64,000 nt of DNA from Phormidium tenue FACHB-1052 (GCF_014696675.1 NZ_JACJQN010000016.1:89147-153146); one strand, 5' to 3'. Positions 33,243 to 42,670 are shown, numbered from the stretch's first letter. Program-made: numbers and translations. The notes: a model not told the origin generated them from the letters alone.

Positions 33243-35024
33243 ATGACCTTTGACTTTCGCAACACTAACGCCCTCTGGGCCTCGGTGCTAGTGGCCACAC
33301 TGGCTCGGCTGGGGCTCAAAACCGCTGTAATTTCGCCTGGTTCACGCTCCACGCCGCTGACTGTAGCTCTGGTTAGCCATCCTGAGATTGAGGCGGTGCC
33401 AGTGCTCGATGAGCGATCGGCGGCATTTTTCGCCCTGGGCCTGGCTCGGCGGACCGGGCAACCGGTGGCTTTGGTCTGCACCTCCGGCACCGCCGGGGCC
33501 AACTACTACCCCGCTGTTATCGAGGCGCGAGAAAGCCGCATTCCTTTGCTGGTGCTGACGGCCGATCGCCCTCCCGAGCTGCGCGACTGTGCCTCGGGCC
33601 AAACTATCGATCAGCAAAGACTGTTTGGCACGTTCCCAAACTGGTATGCGGAGCTAGCGGTGCCCGTGGCAGAGCTGGGTATGCTGCGCTATCTGCGACA
33701 GATCTTAGGGCAGGCCTGGGGGCGATCGCTCTATCCAGTGGCGGGGCCGGTGCACCTCAACTGTCCCTTCCGCGACCCCTTAGCCCCCATCGCCGATGGC
33801 TCGGTAACGCACTTAAAAGACGAACTCAGCGACGACTTTCTAGCGGCGGTTGGAGTGCCAGCGCATGAGGAAGTCTCGACGCTAGGGATAGCTCTGCCCT
33901 GGCTGGAGACCTGGCGGACATGCGATCGCGGCTTAATCATCGCTGGCCCGGTCCAGCCCGTCGATCCGTTGGGCTACTGCAAGGCTGTTGCGGCTCTAGC
34001 CGACTACCTGGGCTGGCCAGTGCTGGCTGAGGGGCTATCGCCGCTGCGCAATGCGGCTGGGTTGAATGCTTCTCTGGTCACCACCTACGACCTCGCCTTG
34101 AGACAGCCCATCTGGGCGAAAGATCTGGTGCCTGAGCAGGTGATCCAGCTTGGTCCGCTGCCCACCAGCAAACGACTGCGCCAGTGGCTACAGACAGCCC
34201 AGCCTCGCCGCTGGGTCGTTGACCCTGGAAACACCAACCTCGACCCTCTCCACGGTCCGGTAACGCCCTTGTCCCTCAGCGTTACCACCCTGGCCCAGGT
34301 CTTGCCCCCGGTTTCAGAAGCGCGTCTGCCTGGTTGCTACCACGACCAATGGCTGGTGCTAGAGGCGGGACTGCGCCAACAGCTCGATCGCGCCCTGGCG
34401 GATTTGGATCAACTCTTTGAGGGCAAAATACCCTGGCTGCTGGCCCGCTCTTTACCGAAGGAAACTGCGGTAGTAATCGCCAACAGTATGTCAATCCGCG
34501 ATGTGGAATGGTTTTGGCCACCGGGCGATCGCGCCCTGCGCCCCTACTGCAACCGGGGGGCTAACGGCATTGACGGCACACTGTCGACGGCCCTAGGCAT
34601 CGCCCACGGTGGCCCGCCTGCGGTGCTGCTGACGGGCGATCTGGCCCTGCTGCACGACACCAACGGCTGGCTCAGCGTGCCGCGCCTGCGGGGTCATCTC
34701 ACTGTGGTAGTCGTGAATAACCAGGGGGGCGGTATCTTTGATCAACTGCCCGTTGCCACCCTGCCCGTCCCTGGCGAACGCTGGTTTGAAGACTTCTTTA
34801 CCACGCCCCAAACCGTCGATCTCAACCGCCTCTGCGCCGCCTACGGAGTAAACTACGAGCGAGTTGAAACCTGGAGCCAGCTCACGGCCAGCGTCAGCAG
34901 TTTACCTACCACCGGAGTCAGGTTACTGGAGGTACGGTGCGATCGCACCCAATCCCACAACCTTCGCCAGCAGCTCCTCACGCCCCCAGAGGCTCTATCA
35001 AACCTTTTGAACCAGAACCCTTAG
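33243..35024 (+). CDS. menD: SEPHCHC synthase
   Basis: 593 residues, a ThDP enzyme that joins 2-oxoglutarate-derived succinic semialdehyde to isochorismate in phylloquinone synthesis. The N-terminal PYR domain has VLDERSAAFFALGLARRTGQPV with the catalytic-type Glu and TSGTAGANYYPAVIEA; the C-terminal PP domain has NRGANGIDGTLSTALG and VLLTGDLALLHDTNGW, including the Mg/ThDP GD..N motif. Start ATG 33243, directly behind menF. The downstream histidine kinase is convergent. Confidence 0.96.
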   Translation: MTFDFRNTNALWASVLVATLARLGLKTAVISPGSRSTPLTVALVSHPEIEAVPVLDERSAAFFALGLARRTGQPVALVCTSGTAGANYYPAVIEARESRIPLLVLTADRPPELRDCASGQTIDQQRLFGTFPNWYAELAVPVAELGMLRYLRQILGQAWGRSLYPVAGPVHLNCPFRDPLAPIADGSVTHLKDELSDDFLAAVGVPAHEEVSTLGIALPWLETWRTCDRGLIIAGPVQPVDPLGYCKAVAALADYLGWPVLAEGLSPLRNAAGLNASLVTTYDLALRQPIWAKDLVPEQVIQLGPLPTSKRLRQWLQTAQPRRWVVDPGNTNLDPLHGPVTPLSLSVTTLAQVLPPVSEARLPGCYHDQWLVLEAGLRQQLDRALADLDQLFEGKIPWLLARSLPKETAVVIANSMSIRDVEWFWPPGDRALRPYCNRGANGIDGTLSTALGIAHGGPPAVLLTGDLALLHDTNGWLSVPRLRGHLTVVVVNNQGGGIFDQLPVATLPVPGERWFEDFFTTPQTVDLNRLCAAYGVNYERVETWSQLTASVSSLPTTGVRLLEVRCDRTQSHNLRQQLLTPPEALSNLLNQNP

Positions 35025-35039
35025 ACTACAAACCCGACC

Positions 35040-36149
35040 TTACTTGCCCTGATTTCCCTTCGCCTGGGGCAGCCAAAACGTAAACTCACTGCCCTGGCCC
35101 AAGGTGCTTTTGACCTCAATTTTGCCCCCCTGCACCTCCACCAAACGGCGGCAGATAGTGAGGCCTAGACCTGTACCCCCAGAATTGCGGTTGCGGGAGC
35201 GATCGGCCCGCCAAAATCGCTCAAACACGTAGGGCAAGTCTTCCTCAGCAATCCCAATGCCGGTGTCAGTCACGCTGACATAGACCCGGCCACCCTGAGC
35301 CCAGGCCTTGACTGTAACTGCGCCCTTCTCGGTGTAGCGCAGGGCATTGCCCAGTAAATTGATCACAATCTGCTCAATGCGGCTGGGGTCGGCGTGCACC
35401 AGAGGCAAATCGGACGGACAATGCAATGTAATCGTGACGCGATCGGTGCTGACAAACTGGTCAGCGAAAGGACGCACCAGCGCAGTCAGCAGTGGGCACA
35501 GCGCCACCGTTTGGGCCTGAATGGGTAGATAACCCGCCTCCAGCTTAGACAGCTCTTGCAGGTCATTGACCAGGCGCTGGAGGCGCGTAGTTTCTACCGC
35601 TAGCCGTTGATACAGTTCGGGCTCCGGGGCAACGGTGCCATCTGCCAGCCCTTCCAGATAGCCGTGGATGATTGTTAGCGGGGTGCGCAGTTCGTGGGTG
35701 AGATCGCCAATCAGCTCGCGGCGGTGCTCTTCCACGCCCTCTAGGTCTGCCGCCATGCGGTTAAAGCTGCTGGCCAACCGCTGAATTTCCAAAATTTCTG
35801 AGGGCGGCACGCGGGCGTTTAATCGGCCAGCAGCAAACGATCGCGTCACCTCCGTCATCTGATCGAGCGGGCGAATGATGCGCCGAGACACCAAGTAGCT
35901 CAAGCCCCCGGCGGTACCCCCACCCACTAAGATTGCCCACAACATGCCTCGGCTCCAGGCGGCCTCAAACCCCTTGACTAGCTGGGTACGGCGCTGCACG
36001 CTCAGCACCCCGTTTTCATAGCGCTCCAGGGAAACCACAAAGAGACGGGGAGTGTAAAGCCTGCCAAAGATGGCCAGAGCCAAAATGCCAATTCCCATCA
36101 CCGCTAAGTGAGAGATAAAAAGACGACTACGAAGGCTAATCTTGGCCAT
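35040..36149 (-). CDS. sensor histidine kinase (BaeS-like architecture)
   Basis: 369 residues from ATG 36149 (a TTG lies four codons upstream). Two membrane helices (about 8-28 and 66-90) flank a short outer domain of about 38 residues, followed by HAMP (about 88-140), HisKA with the phospho-acceptor His in LIGDLTHELRTPL, and HATPase with N-box IVINLLGNALRY, G1 DTGIGIAEED and G2 GGTGLGLTI. All catalytic boxes are intact. No response-regulator gene is adjacent, so it is an orphan kinase by context; the signal is unknown. Confidence 0.9.
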   Translation of the reverse strand: MAKISLRSRLFISHLAVMGIGILALAIFGRLYTPRLFVVSLERYENGVLSVQRRTQLVKGFEAAWSRGMLWAILVGGGTAGGLSYLVSRRIIRPLDQMTEVTRSFAAGRLNARVPPSEILEIQRLASSFNRMAADLEGVEEHRRELIGDLTHELRTPLTIIHGYLEGLADGTVAPEPELYQRLAVETTRLQRLVNDLQELSKLEAGYLPIQAQTVALCPLLTALVRPFADQFVSTDRVTITLHCPSDLPLVHADPSRIEQIVINLLGNALRYTEKGAVTVKAWAQGGRVYVSVTDTGIGIAEEDLPYVFERFWRADRSRNRNSGGTGLGLTICRRLVEVQGGKIEVKSTLGQGSEFTFWLPQAKGNQGK

Positions 36150-36209
36150 AGTAAAGGGCAACCTTGGTTTGGCCCAGAGAGGAAACTCAGAACCCTAGGC
36201 TAGACCAAA

Positions 36210-36437
36210 CTAGGCCGGAGTGTTTTGTAGGTCGGGCTTTTCTTCGGGCAGAATAGCGCCTTCCACAGGGCACACCTGGAGGCAAATCCCGCAGTCAATG
36301 CAGGTTGAAAAGTCAATCCAGTACCAGTCGGTGCCCTTGGTATTTTTGCCGGGGCCCTCGTGGATGCAGGCGACTGGGCAGGCGTCAACGCAGTCGGCGA
36401 CGCCCTCACAAACGTTAGTCACAATGGTGTGGGCCAC
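36210..36437 (-). CDS. bacterial-type ferredoxin, 3Fe/4Fe (7Fe-like)
   Basis: 75 residues. Two iron-sulfur motifs: the second, CIDCGICLQVCP, is a normal C-x2-C-x2-C-x3-CP 4Fe-4S ligand set; the first, CEGVADCVDACPVAC, has C-x5-C-x3-C-P spacing, which fits the 7Fe ferredoxins with a 3Fe-4S or altered 4Fe-4S centre. Small soluble electron carrier; the donor and acceptor cannot be deduced. It lies within a same-strand gene run, between the kinase and hisZ. Confidence 0.85.
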   Translation of the reverse strand: MAHTIVTNVCEGVADCVDACPVACIHEGPGKNTKGTDWYWIDFSTCIDCGICLQVCPVEGAILPEEKPDLQNTPA

Positions 36438-36567
36438 AATCTCTCCTCACGTACACAAAATAGTATCGGGAACTTGACGTTCCCCTGGGCAGACAGTTGG
36501 GGCTAACCCCAACTCTGTAACTCTCTTCCTATCAGAACTTAAGCCAGGGCTGCTGCCACCACCCACG

Positions 36568-37830
36568 TTAGTTCAGCGCTTCAATCTCTGGCAAGCCGTC
36601 AGGGCCGATCCAAGCGATGCGGCTAATGCGGCGCTGCCGGGCTAGAACGCGGGTAGTCGCAGGCGACTCGCCATCGGCTAGGTGCACCTCGGCCCGCACC
36701 AGACTGGCTGACGCTCGCAGGGTTTGGGCGTAAGTAAAGGCTGCTGCTGCTGCCTGGGGCGCGGTGGGCACCACCAGCCAATCGCTGGGGGGGGTATCTT
36801 GGGGCAGATAGCCCGTGGGCAGCAGCGCCTGGTGCAGGGCCTCGATATTTAGCACAAAGCCAATGCCCGGAAACCCCTGCCCCTGCCCCTGAAAGACACC
36901 CAGTAGGTGGTCATAGCGGCCCCCTTGCCCAAGCACCTGGCAGCCCTGCTCAGGGCCAGTGACCACCTCAAACACCAGCCCAGTGTAGTAGTCAAAGGGT
37001 TGAATGAGGCTGAGATCGAGCGTCAGGGCAGGGGCGGGGCGTTGGCTCCCTGGGGCCAACCGCTGACCCTCGCCGCCTGGGTTGATCACGTCTCGTACCA
37101 GGGCAATGAGCGACTTAAGCCGCTCTACCGCTGTCTCGGCCTCGGCCTCTAAGGCCAACTGCCCCAATGCCTGAAGCACGTCCTCTGGGTGCCCCCGCAG
37201 GTCGAGCAGGTGCAGGGCATGCCGGTGCAGGTCAGGGGATAACCCTATGCCATCGAGGGCTACCCGGTCGAGGGCAGCGAGGGCCTGGCGCACAGCCTGG
37301 CGTTGGTCGGGCGCAAAGGGGGTGAGCAACGCCTGGGTGAGCTGGGCATCGCCCAATATTAGGCACCAGGAGTCGAGGGCAAGGCTATGGAGGCAGTCCA
37401 GCAGCAGCAACACGATCTCGGCATCGGCCACCGTTGCTCCGGCCCCGAGTAGCTCGACTCCGGCCTGGTAAAACTCCTGTTGGCCCCCGTGACTGCCCTG
37501 GGTGGCTTGGCGAAACACGTTGGCGTTGTAGTAGAGCCGCTGGGGATAAGTCACTCTAGCCAGGCGGGTGACAGCGGTGCGGGCAATCGAGGCGGTCAGC
37601 TCAGGCCGCAGCCCCAACCGCTTACCCGCGACGGGTTGAAGCTCAATCACTGCTTCTTGATCGATGGCTCCCCCAGCCATTAGGGTATCCATCCGCTCTA
37701 CGGTGGAGGTGATAATGCGGTGGTAGCCCCAGCGCTGAAATACCTGTTCTAGGCGATTCTCAATCCAGTATTTCTGGGCGACATCGAGGGGTAGTAGGTC
37801 GCGCGCCCCAGCAGGAGGTTGGTAGGTCAT
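36568..37830 (-). CDS. hisZ: ATP phosphoribosyltransferase regulatory subunit
   Basis: 420 residues, homologous to histidyl-tRNA synthetase but without aminoacylation function. HisZ activates the short HisG in the first step of histidine synthesis and mediates histidine feedback. N-terminal PPAGARDLLPLDVAQKYWIE and the class II-synthetase-like motifs LRPELTASIARTA and QGGRYDHLLG are present. The HisRS-style His-A motif is degenerate, which distinguishes it from hisS. Starts with ATG 37830 overlapping the preceding TAA by one base, so translation is coupled to the J-domain gene. Confidence 0.88.
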   Translation of the reverse strand: MTYQPPAGARDLLPLDVAQKYWIENRLEQVFQRWGYHRIITSTVERMDTLMAGGAIDQEAVIELQPVAGKRLGLRPELTASIARTAVTRLARVTYPQRLYYNANVFRQATQGSHGGQQEFYQAGVELLGAGATVADAEIVLLLLDCLHSLALDSWCLILGDAQLTQALLTPFAPDQRQAVRQALAALDRVALDGIGLSPDLHRHALHLLDLRGHPEDVLQALGQLALEAEAETAVERLKSLIALVRDVINPGGEGQRLAPGSQRPAPALTLDLSLIQPFDYYTGLVFEVVTGPEQGCQVLGQGGRYDHLLGVFQGQGQGFPGIGFVLNIEALHQALLPTGYLPQDTPPSDWLVVPTAPQAAAAAFTYAQTLRASASLVRAEVHLADGESPATTRVLARQRRISRIAWIGPDGLPEIEALN

Positions 37831-38786
37831 TACTTCTTCTTGCCTCCAAACAGGCCAAAGAAGCCACCTCCCTGATTGGCCGATTTGGGATTAGAGGCTT
37901 TGGCATTTCCTCCCTTAGATTGAGCGGTTTGGGCTGACCCAGTGGTAGACCCACCGCTAGCTTTTTCTACCCGAGCCTGAACGGATTGCGCTCTTTCGTC
38001 ATTGGGGTCAATCTCGAGGGCGCGTTTAGCGTGGATGCGGGCCATGGTGTTCTGACCGGCTTTGAGATAAATCGCCGACAGGTAACTGTGGCACTGAACG
38101 TTATTGGGATAGGCTTTGACGGCTTCCCGCAGCTCTAAAATGGCCCGGCTATAATCGCGGTTTTGATCGTACTCCTGGGCTCGGTTAACGTAACTCTCTA
38201 GAATAGCCGCTTGATTTTGCCTGGGCGTTGGCACTGTCGTTGTGGGGCTGCTAGGGGCGGCATTGGGTCGCGGTTTGGCGGCGCTGGCGGGGGAACCAGC
38301 CGACGGGCCATCGTTGGCGCTGCTGCGGTACAGATAGATGAGGTTGAGCTCACTCAGTTGGCCGATTACCCCAGTCACGTTCTCCAAGTCGTCGAATTGG
38401 CTTTCGGCTAAGCTGCTAACGGCTTTACGGTAGGCCGCATCGGCATGGGGAGCTTTGAGCAGGGTTTGAGCTTCTGTAGAACTAACTGTAGGTGCTGTGC
38501 CGACTTGGCGCAGGGACTGCCCTTTGAGCTTGAGCATAATGCCATGCTCAGTGCTTGATTTTTCTTGGGTCAGGGCCTCGTAGGCGGGGTTGACCAACTT
38601 GGAGAGAACGTCACTGGCCCGCTGGGCATCAATAGTAGTGGATCCAGACAAACTGTCGGGATGCAGCATGCGGGCGATCGTTAGGTATCGCTTGCGCACG
38701 GCCTTAGCATCAGCGGTTACTGGTACTCCCAGCACAGCGTGATGATCATCAAAGTCAAGTTGAAACAGCCCTTGATCTGGTTTCAT
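37830..38786 (-). CDS. J-domain and TPR protein
   Basis: 318 residues from ATG 38786 (a GTG lies two codons upstream). An N-terminal J domain carries the HPD motif (ARMLHPDSLSG) needed to stimulate Hsp70. A Pro/Ala/Ser linker (about 165-190) leads to TPR helices (about 195-270: ESYVNRAQEYDQNRDYSRAILELREAV ... YLKAGQNTMARIHAKRALEIDPNDERA). The tail is Gly/Lys-rich, GGGFFGLFGGKKK. Possibly a client-delivering DnaK co-chaperone. Its stop overlaps the hisZ start. Confidence 0.8.
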   Translation of the reverse strand: MKPDQGLFQLDFDDHHAVLGVPVTADAKAVRKRYLTIARMLHPDSLSGSTTIDAQRASDVLSKLVNPAYEALTQEKSSTEHGIMLKLKGQSLRQVGTAPTVSSTEAQTLLKAPHADAAYRKAVSSLAESQFDDLENVTGVIGQLSELNLIYLYRSSANDGPSAGSPASAAKPRPNAAPSSPTTTVPTPRQNQAAILESYVNRAQEYDQNRDYSRAILELREAVKAYPNNVQCHSYLSAIYLKAGQNTMARIHAKRALEIDPNDERAQSVQARVEKASGGSTTGSAQTAQSKGGNAKASNPKSANQGGGFFGLFGGKKK

Positions 38787-38932
38787 GGTCACTTACCCGA
38801 GGGACGACTCAGGGAGCAATAAGACATTAATTAAATTCTTTTCACTCTACCCAGCCAACCTCAGTTTAACCATCCCCTGGTTCTTTTAGCGGCTTGAGGC
38901 CAACTAGAACCGCAGATCGGGTTGCGAACTGG

Positions 38933-39766
38933 CTAGGTGAGGGATGGTAGCACTAGCGGCTGAACTTTTCCAAGGGTCTGGCTCATGGCCCTATGAATCT
39001 GGCCGTTAGTGGCCAACAGTCGCCCCGACATCACGTCTAGCGGCGAACTATCGTAGGCGGTCACCTGGCCCCCAGCTTCTTGCACGATCGCAATTCCAGC
39101 AGCGATATCCCAAGGCGACAGCCCTCGCTCCCAATAGCCATCCAGGCGACCGCAGGCGACATAGGCGAGGTCAATGGCGGCAGACCCCCCACGGCGCACC
39201 CCTTGGGTGAGGTGGGTGAAGTGGCAAAATTCGGCGTAGTTGTTGTCGGGGGTTTCGCGGCGATCGTAGGCGAAGCCGGTTACCAGCAGACTCTGGGCTA
39301 GCTGATCCGTGGTCGAAACCCGGATTGGGCTGCGGTTCAGGGTGGCCCCTAAGCCCCTTGCTGCGCGAAAGAGGTCGCGGTGAATCGGGTCATAAATCAC
39401 CCCCAGCACCGGCTCTCCCTCAGCTAGCAGCCCGATGGACACCGCACAGAAAGGGTACTGGTGGGTGTAGTTGGTAGTGCCGTCGAGGGGGTCTATGGCC
39501 CATAGAAGGTCAGTTCCTCGGTCTCTAATCACGCCGGACTCTTCAGCTAAAATGCCGTGGTCAGCGGGCAGGTGCCGCTCTAGTACGGCCATAACAGCCG
39601 CCTCTGCGCCGCGATCGGCTTCGGTGACCAAATCGCCAGACCGACCTTTTTCGTCAATGGTGGTGAGGTTGCCCCAGTGGTGCTGGAGCACCGCTCCGGC
39701 GGCTAGGGCAGCCTCGGTGGCGCTGTCTAACCAGCGTTGTAAATCAGACTCGGCAGGAAGAGACAT
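38933..39766 (-). CDS. inositol-monophosphatase family phosphatase
   Basis: 277 residues from ATG 39766. Metal-binding motifs GDLVTEADRGAE, ILAEESG, WAIDPLDGTTNYTH and the C-terminal LSPWDIAAGIAIVQEAGG are intact, so it should be an active Mg-dependent phosphatase. The family includes inositol-1-phosphatase and bacterial histidinol-phosphatase (HisN). Its place two genes upstream of hisZ makes a histidinol-phosphatase role conceivable; sequence alone cannot separate the options. Confidence 0.88.
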   Translation of the reverse strand: MSLPAESDLQRWLDSATEAALAAGAVLQHHWGNLTTIDEKGRSGDLVTEADRGAEAAVMAVLERHLPADHGILAEESGVIRDRGTDLLWAIDPLDGTTNYTHQYPFCAVSIGLLAEGEPVLGVIYDPIHRDLFRAARGLGATLNRSPIRVSTTDQLAQSLLVTGFAYDRRETPDNNYAEFCHFTHLTQGVRRGGSAAIDLAYVACGRLDGYWERGLSPWDIAAGIAIVQEAGGQVTAYDSSPLDVMSGRLLATNGQIHRAMSQTLGKVQPLVLPSLT

Positions 39767-39823
39767 GGAATTAATCGTTGGGGTTAATCGTTGGAGCAAC
39801 TCAAGGTAACAGGAGGAGGCTGA

Positions 39824-40192
39824 TTAGTCTTCTTCTAAGGGCAGCCCTCGGCGCACTTTGCCTTTGCCAAAGTAGCGGCCAAACTGAAGCTCATAAACCT
39901 CGTCTTCATCTTGGGTTTCGGCCTGGATGTTGCTGCGGGGATAGCTGACGCACAGCAGCGCATAACCTCGATCGCGCAGATCTGGGGAGAGCCCCATGGC
40001 CTCGGGCTGCTCAACTTCGCCCTCTAGCAGGCGTACCGCACAGGTGGTGCAGGCACCGTTGCGGCAGGCAAACGGCAGCTCGACTCCCTGGCTCTCGGCG
40101 GCTTGAAGAATGTAGCGGTCTTCGGGCACCTCTACGGTGTATATGCGCCCGGTCTGGCGATGGTGGACAGTGATGGTGTGGGTGCGGGCCAT
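39824..40192 (-). CDS. plant-type [2Fe-2S] ferredoxin with C-terminal extension
   Basis: 122 residues. The cluster ligands are C-x4-C-x2-C in ACRNGACTTC plus the distal Cys in ALLCVSYP. Compared with typical PetF (about 97 residues) the protein has a basic and acidic C-terminal tail of about 25 residues (ELQFGRYFGKGKVRRG). This arrangement fits the C-terminally extended ferredoxins (FdC2-like) of cyanobacteria and chloroplasts, whose redox partners differ from those of PetF. The assignment to FdC2 itself is tentative. Confidence 0.82.
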   Translation of the reverse strand: MARTHTITVHHRQTGRIYTVEVPEDRYILQAAESQGVELPFACRNGACTTCAVRLLEGEVEQPEAMGLSPDLRDRGYALLCVSYPRSNIQAETQDEDEVYELQFGRYFGKGKVRRGLPLEED

Positions 40193-40470
40193 GGGGTAGG
40201 TCGGGGTTGGCGGAGTAACGGTGGGGAGGAAATAAATCGAGTAAATCGGGTCGAGGGGGCGATTCCGGAACGGATACTCGTTCCGAGTCGGTTCCTGAAC
40301 GCTTCGCGATCGCAGGCCAGCGCCCCGATGTCAATTACCCTGCTATGCTCTCACGAAACAATTCTCCTGGGGCAGACAAGCCTAATTCTGCAATAGAAAC
40401 TAGCGTGGCCCCTGTTCTCTGGCTCCATAGTTTGCTACGATAGCCTCTCAGCGGTGATGAACCGCCCCCT

Positions 40471-40557
40471 GGAGAGATGGCCGAGCGGTTGAAGGCGCAG
40501 CACTGGAAATGCTGTTTAGGGGTGACCTTAACGAGGGTTCGAATCCCTCTCTCTCCG
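40471..40557 (+). tRNA. tRNA-Ser(GGA)
   Basis: Acceptor arms GGAGAGA (40471-40477) and TCTCTCC (40550-40556) pair perfectly; the anticodon stem CAGCA/TGCTG encloses CTGGAAA with anticodon GGA at 40505-40507. The long variable arm (about 40515-40531) and GGTTCGAATCC T-arm confirm a type II serine tRNA. CCA is not encoded. Confidence 0.97.
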
Positions 40558-40662
40558 TTTTAGTCAAGTTCACTGCTGATTCCCTGAGGATGTCAGGATT
40601 TAGCTGGTTTTTTACTCAGCTGCTGAGCTGGGCATTGAACCTGAGGTGTTCCTAAATTAAAC

Positions 40663-40697
40663 AGGGTGGCAAGTTAGAGTATCTAACCTGCCACCCT
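40663..40697. terminator. hairpin between tRNA-Ser and the EamA-fusion gene
   Basis: AGGGTGGCAAGTTAGA (40663-40678) pairs with the arm at 40682-40697 with one mismatch. It follows tRNA-Ser and lies beyond the stop of the convergent gene, so it could end either transcript. No perfect T-run. Confidence 0.6.
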
Positions 40698-40762
40698 CTT
40701 AATTTGCCAACCCGCAAGCCAGTATTTCCGTAGCTGAACCCTGCCTTACCCAGACGCGCGCG

Positions 40763-42670
40763 CTAGGGCCACTGCCCTGTGTTGGGAGGGATAGCACTGC
40801 GTCGTTTGGCCTGACGTCGCTGGCTGGCAAGGCGCTCTAGGCTGAGGGAGATCACGCCCAGCGTGACTAAAACCACCCCCATCCACTGAATAAACAGCAG
40901 GGCCGACTTTTCGCCGGGGGTGATTAAGTAGGCCAAAATGGCGGTCACTACCGGCCCGCTAGCCGCTACGATCGAGGCCTGGGATGCCCCAAGCAGCTTG
41001 ACACCGTAGTTGTTAAACAGATAGCCCAGTAGCGTCAGCAGCCCCAGCAGCCCGGCCCCGATATATAGGCCCAGGGGACGGGTGGGCTCACCAGGGTCGA
41101 GGCCAAAGAAAGACCCCACGATCAAAATTACACTGGTGAGAACAAAAATAGTCGAAAACTGAAGCAGGCTGACCGAGACTGGGTGCAGCCGCTTAAAGCA
41201 TAGCTGCATGGCGATTAAAAATAGCGAAAAGGCAACGCTAGCTAGCAGTGCGGCTCCTACTCCCCATAGCGATACGCCGTTGCCGCTGAGGTCAGAGTAG
41301 ATGCGAGGTAGGGCCGTGAATACAATGCCCATAGTGATGGCAAACATCACTACCAGGCGCAGGGGGGTCGGGCGATCGCCAAACAAAAACCAGGCCAGCG
41401 GCACCGTGATTAGCGGATACATAAACAGCAGCGTCACCGCTACGCCGGGGCCGACATCGGCGATCGCTTTATAGATCAGCACCTGCGACAAAAACAAGAA
41501 GAAGCCGCTGGCGACTACCTGTGCCAACGGACGCCTCTGGTCACGGTGGAAGATCTGGCGCAAATCGTTGCCGACATTGGGATAGAGACGGGGGGCTACC
41601 AGCGCCAACAGGGGCACGACAACCACCATGCGCAGCCACAGCAGCAGCAGCGAGTTTGGAATTGTTAGGGGCAAGACCTCCGCCACCGGAATCAGCCCTA
41701 GCAGCTGTCCACCGTAGCCGATGACACCCACAATGACGTTGTGCAGTGACAGGGCCAAGGTTGAGAGCACCACCATCAGCAGCCCGAGCTGGAGATCGCT
41801 AGGGGAGGCGCGGCGGCTGCTTTCCGGAAGCGCAGTTGCTGCGGGGTTGGGCTGCGATCGCAGCCGAGACACTGGCGGGTGCTGGGCGATGGATTGCGGC
41901 AGTGGAGCGTGGTCAGGGGGCGTAGATTCTGACCCTGAGTAACCTGGGTTTAGCTGAGGCCCTCGATAGGGGTTTGGGGGTAGTGCCGGTTCTGCCAGAG
42001 TACCGGGCTTAGCGGGCAGGGTGCTGTGGCTGTTCCGAATGGGGGCGGCGGTCTCTGGGGGTTGCACCATTTGGCTTTGTAGCTGTTGACTGAGCCGGGC
42101 GACCAGGGCTTCTAAGATGGCCTCCCCCTGCTGTTCAACACTCTGCATGCGGTTGAGCTGTTGAGAGATGTTGCTCTGATAGCTAGTCAGATCGTGTTGT
42201 AGAGAGGCCAGGGTGCTTTGGAGTGTCGCGTCAAGGGCGGCTAGGCGCTGGCTGGCATTAGCTAAAGGAGGAATTGCGGCCTCGTAGGGAGCGGCCTGGA
42301 GAGTGTTAGGGTGCGCGTTGGCTAGAGCGGTTTCGAGCCGTCCTTGCAGGTGGGTGGCCAGGGCGATCGCTAGGCGTTTGGCCCAGGCCTGCTGCTGGGC
42401 GATTTGCTGCTGGCTCAGCCCTTCGGCATAGGTGGTTTGCAGCTGCTGGTGCTGCGCTTGAAGGGTTTCAAAATCCCCCTCTAAAGCCTCAATGTCGGCC
42501 ATCAACCGCTGCTTCTTCGTCTGAAGATGGGCGATGTCTTCGGACAGGTAGCCTGCGACCTGGTGGCGCAGGGTTTCGAGGTCGTGGCCCAAGACCTGCA
42601 GGATGGCCTCAGCCGACTGGGGTTCAGGCTGGGGAGAGTCGAAATCGGGTAGATGGTCAGAGGGCCCCAT
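40763..42670 (-). CDS. fusion: N-terminal coiled coil plus EamA/DMT-type transporter
   Basis: 635 residues. Residues about 10-200 are a hydrophilic coiled coil (heptads rich in Leu, Gln, Glu, e.g. IAHLQTKKQRLMADIEALEGDFETLQAQHQQL). About 200-290 is a disordered Pro-rich linker, and about 290-615 contains ten hydrophobic segments with two EamA halves (motifs such as DVGPGVAVTLLFMYPLITVPLAW and GASQASIVAASGPVVTAIL). EamA proteins export amino acids and other metabolites; a coiled-coil extension of this length is uncommon. Substrate unknown. Start ATG 42670. Confidence 0.75.
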   Translation of the reverse strand: MGPSDHLPDFDSPQPEPQSAEAILQVLGHDLETLRHQVAGYLSEDIAHLQTKKQRLMADIEALEGDFETLQAQHQQLQTTYAEGLSQQQIAQQQAWAKRLAIALATHLQGRLETALANAHPNTLQAAPYEAAIPPLANASQRLAALDATLQSTLASLQHDLTSYQSNISQQLNRMQSVEQQGEAILEALVARLSQQLQSQMVQPPETAAPIRNSHSTLPAKPGTLAEPALPPNPYRGPQLNPGYSGSESTPPDHAPLPQSIAQHPPVSRLRSQPNPAATALPESSRRASPSDLQLGLLMVVLSTLALSLHNVIVGVIGYGGQLLGLIPVAEVLPLTIPNSLLLLWLRMVVVVPLLALVAPRLYPNVGNDLRQIFHRDQRRPLAQVVASGFFLFLSQVLIYKAIADVGPGVAVTLLFMYPLITVPLAWFLFGDRPTPLRLVVMFAITMGIVFTALPRIYSDLSGNGVSLWGVGAALLASVAFSLFLIAMQLCFKRLHPVSVSLLQFSTIFVLTSVILIVGSFFGLDPGEPTRPLGLYIGAGLLGLLTLLGYLFNNYGVKLLGASQASIVAASGPVVTAILAYLITPGEKSALLFIQWMGVVLVTLGVISLSLERLASQRRQAKRRSAIPPNTGQWP

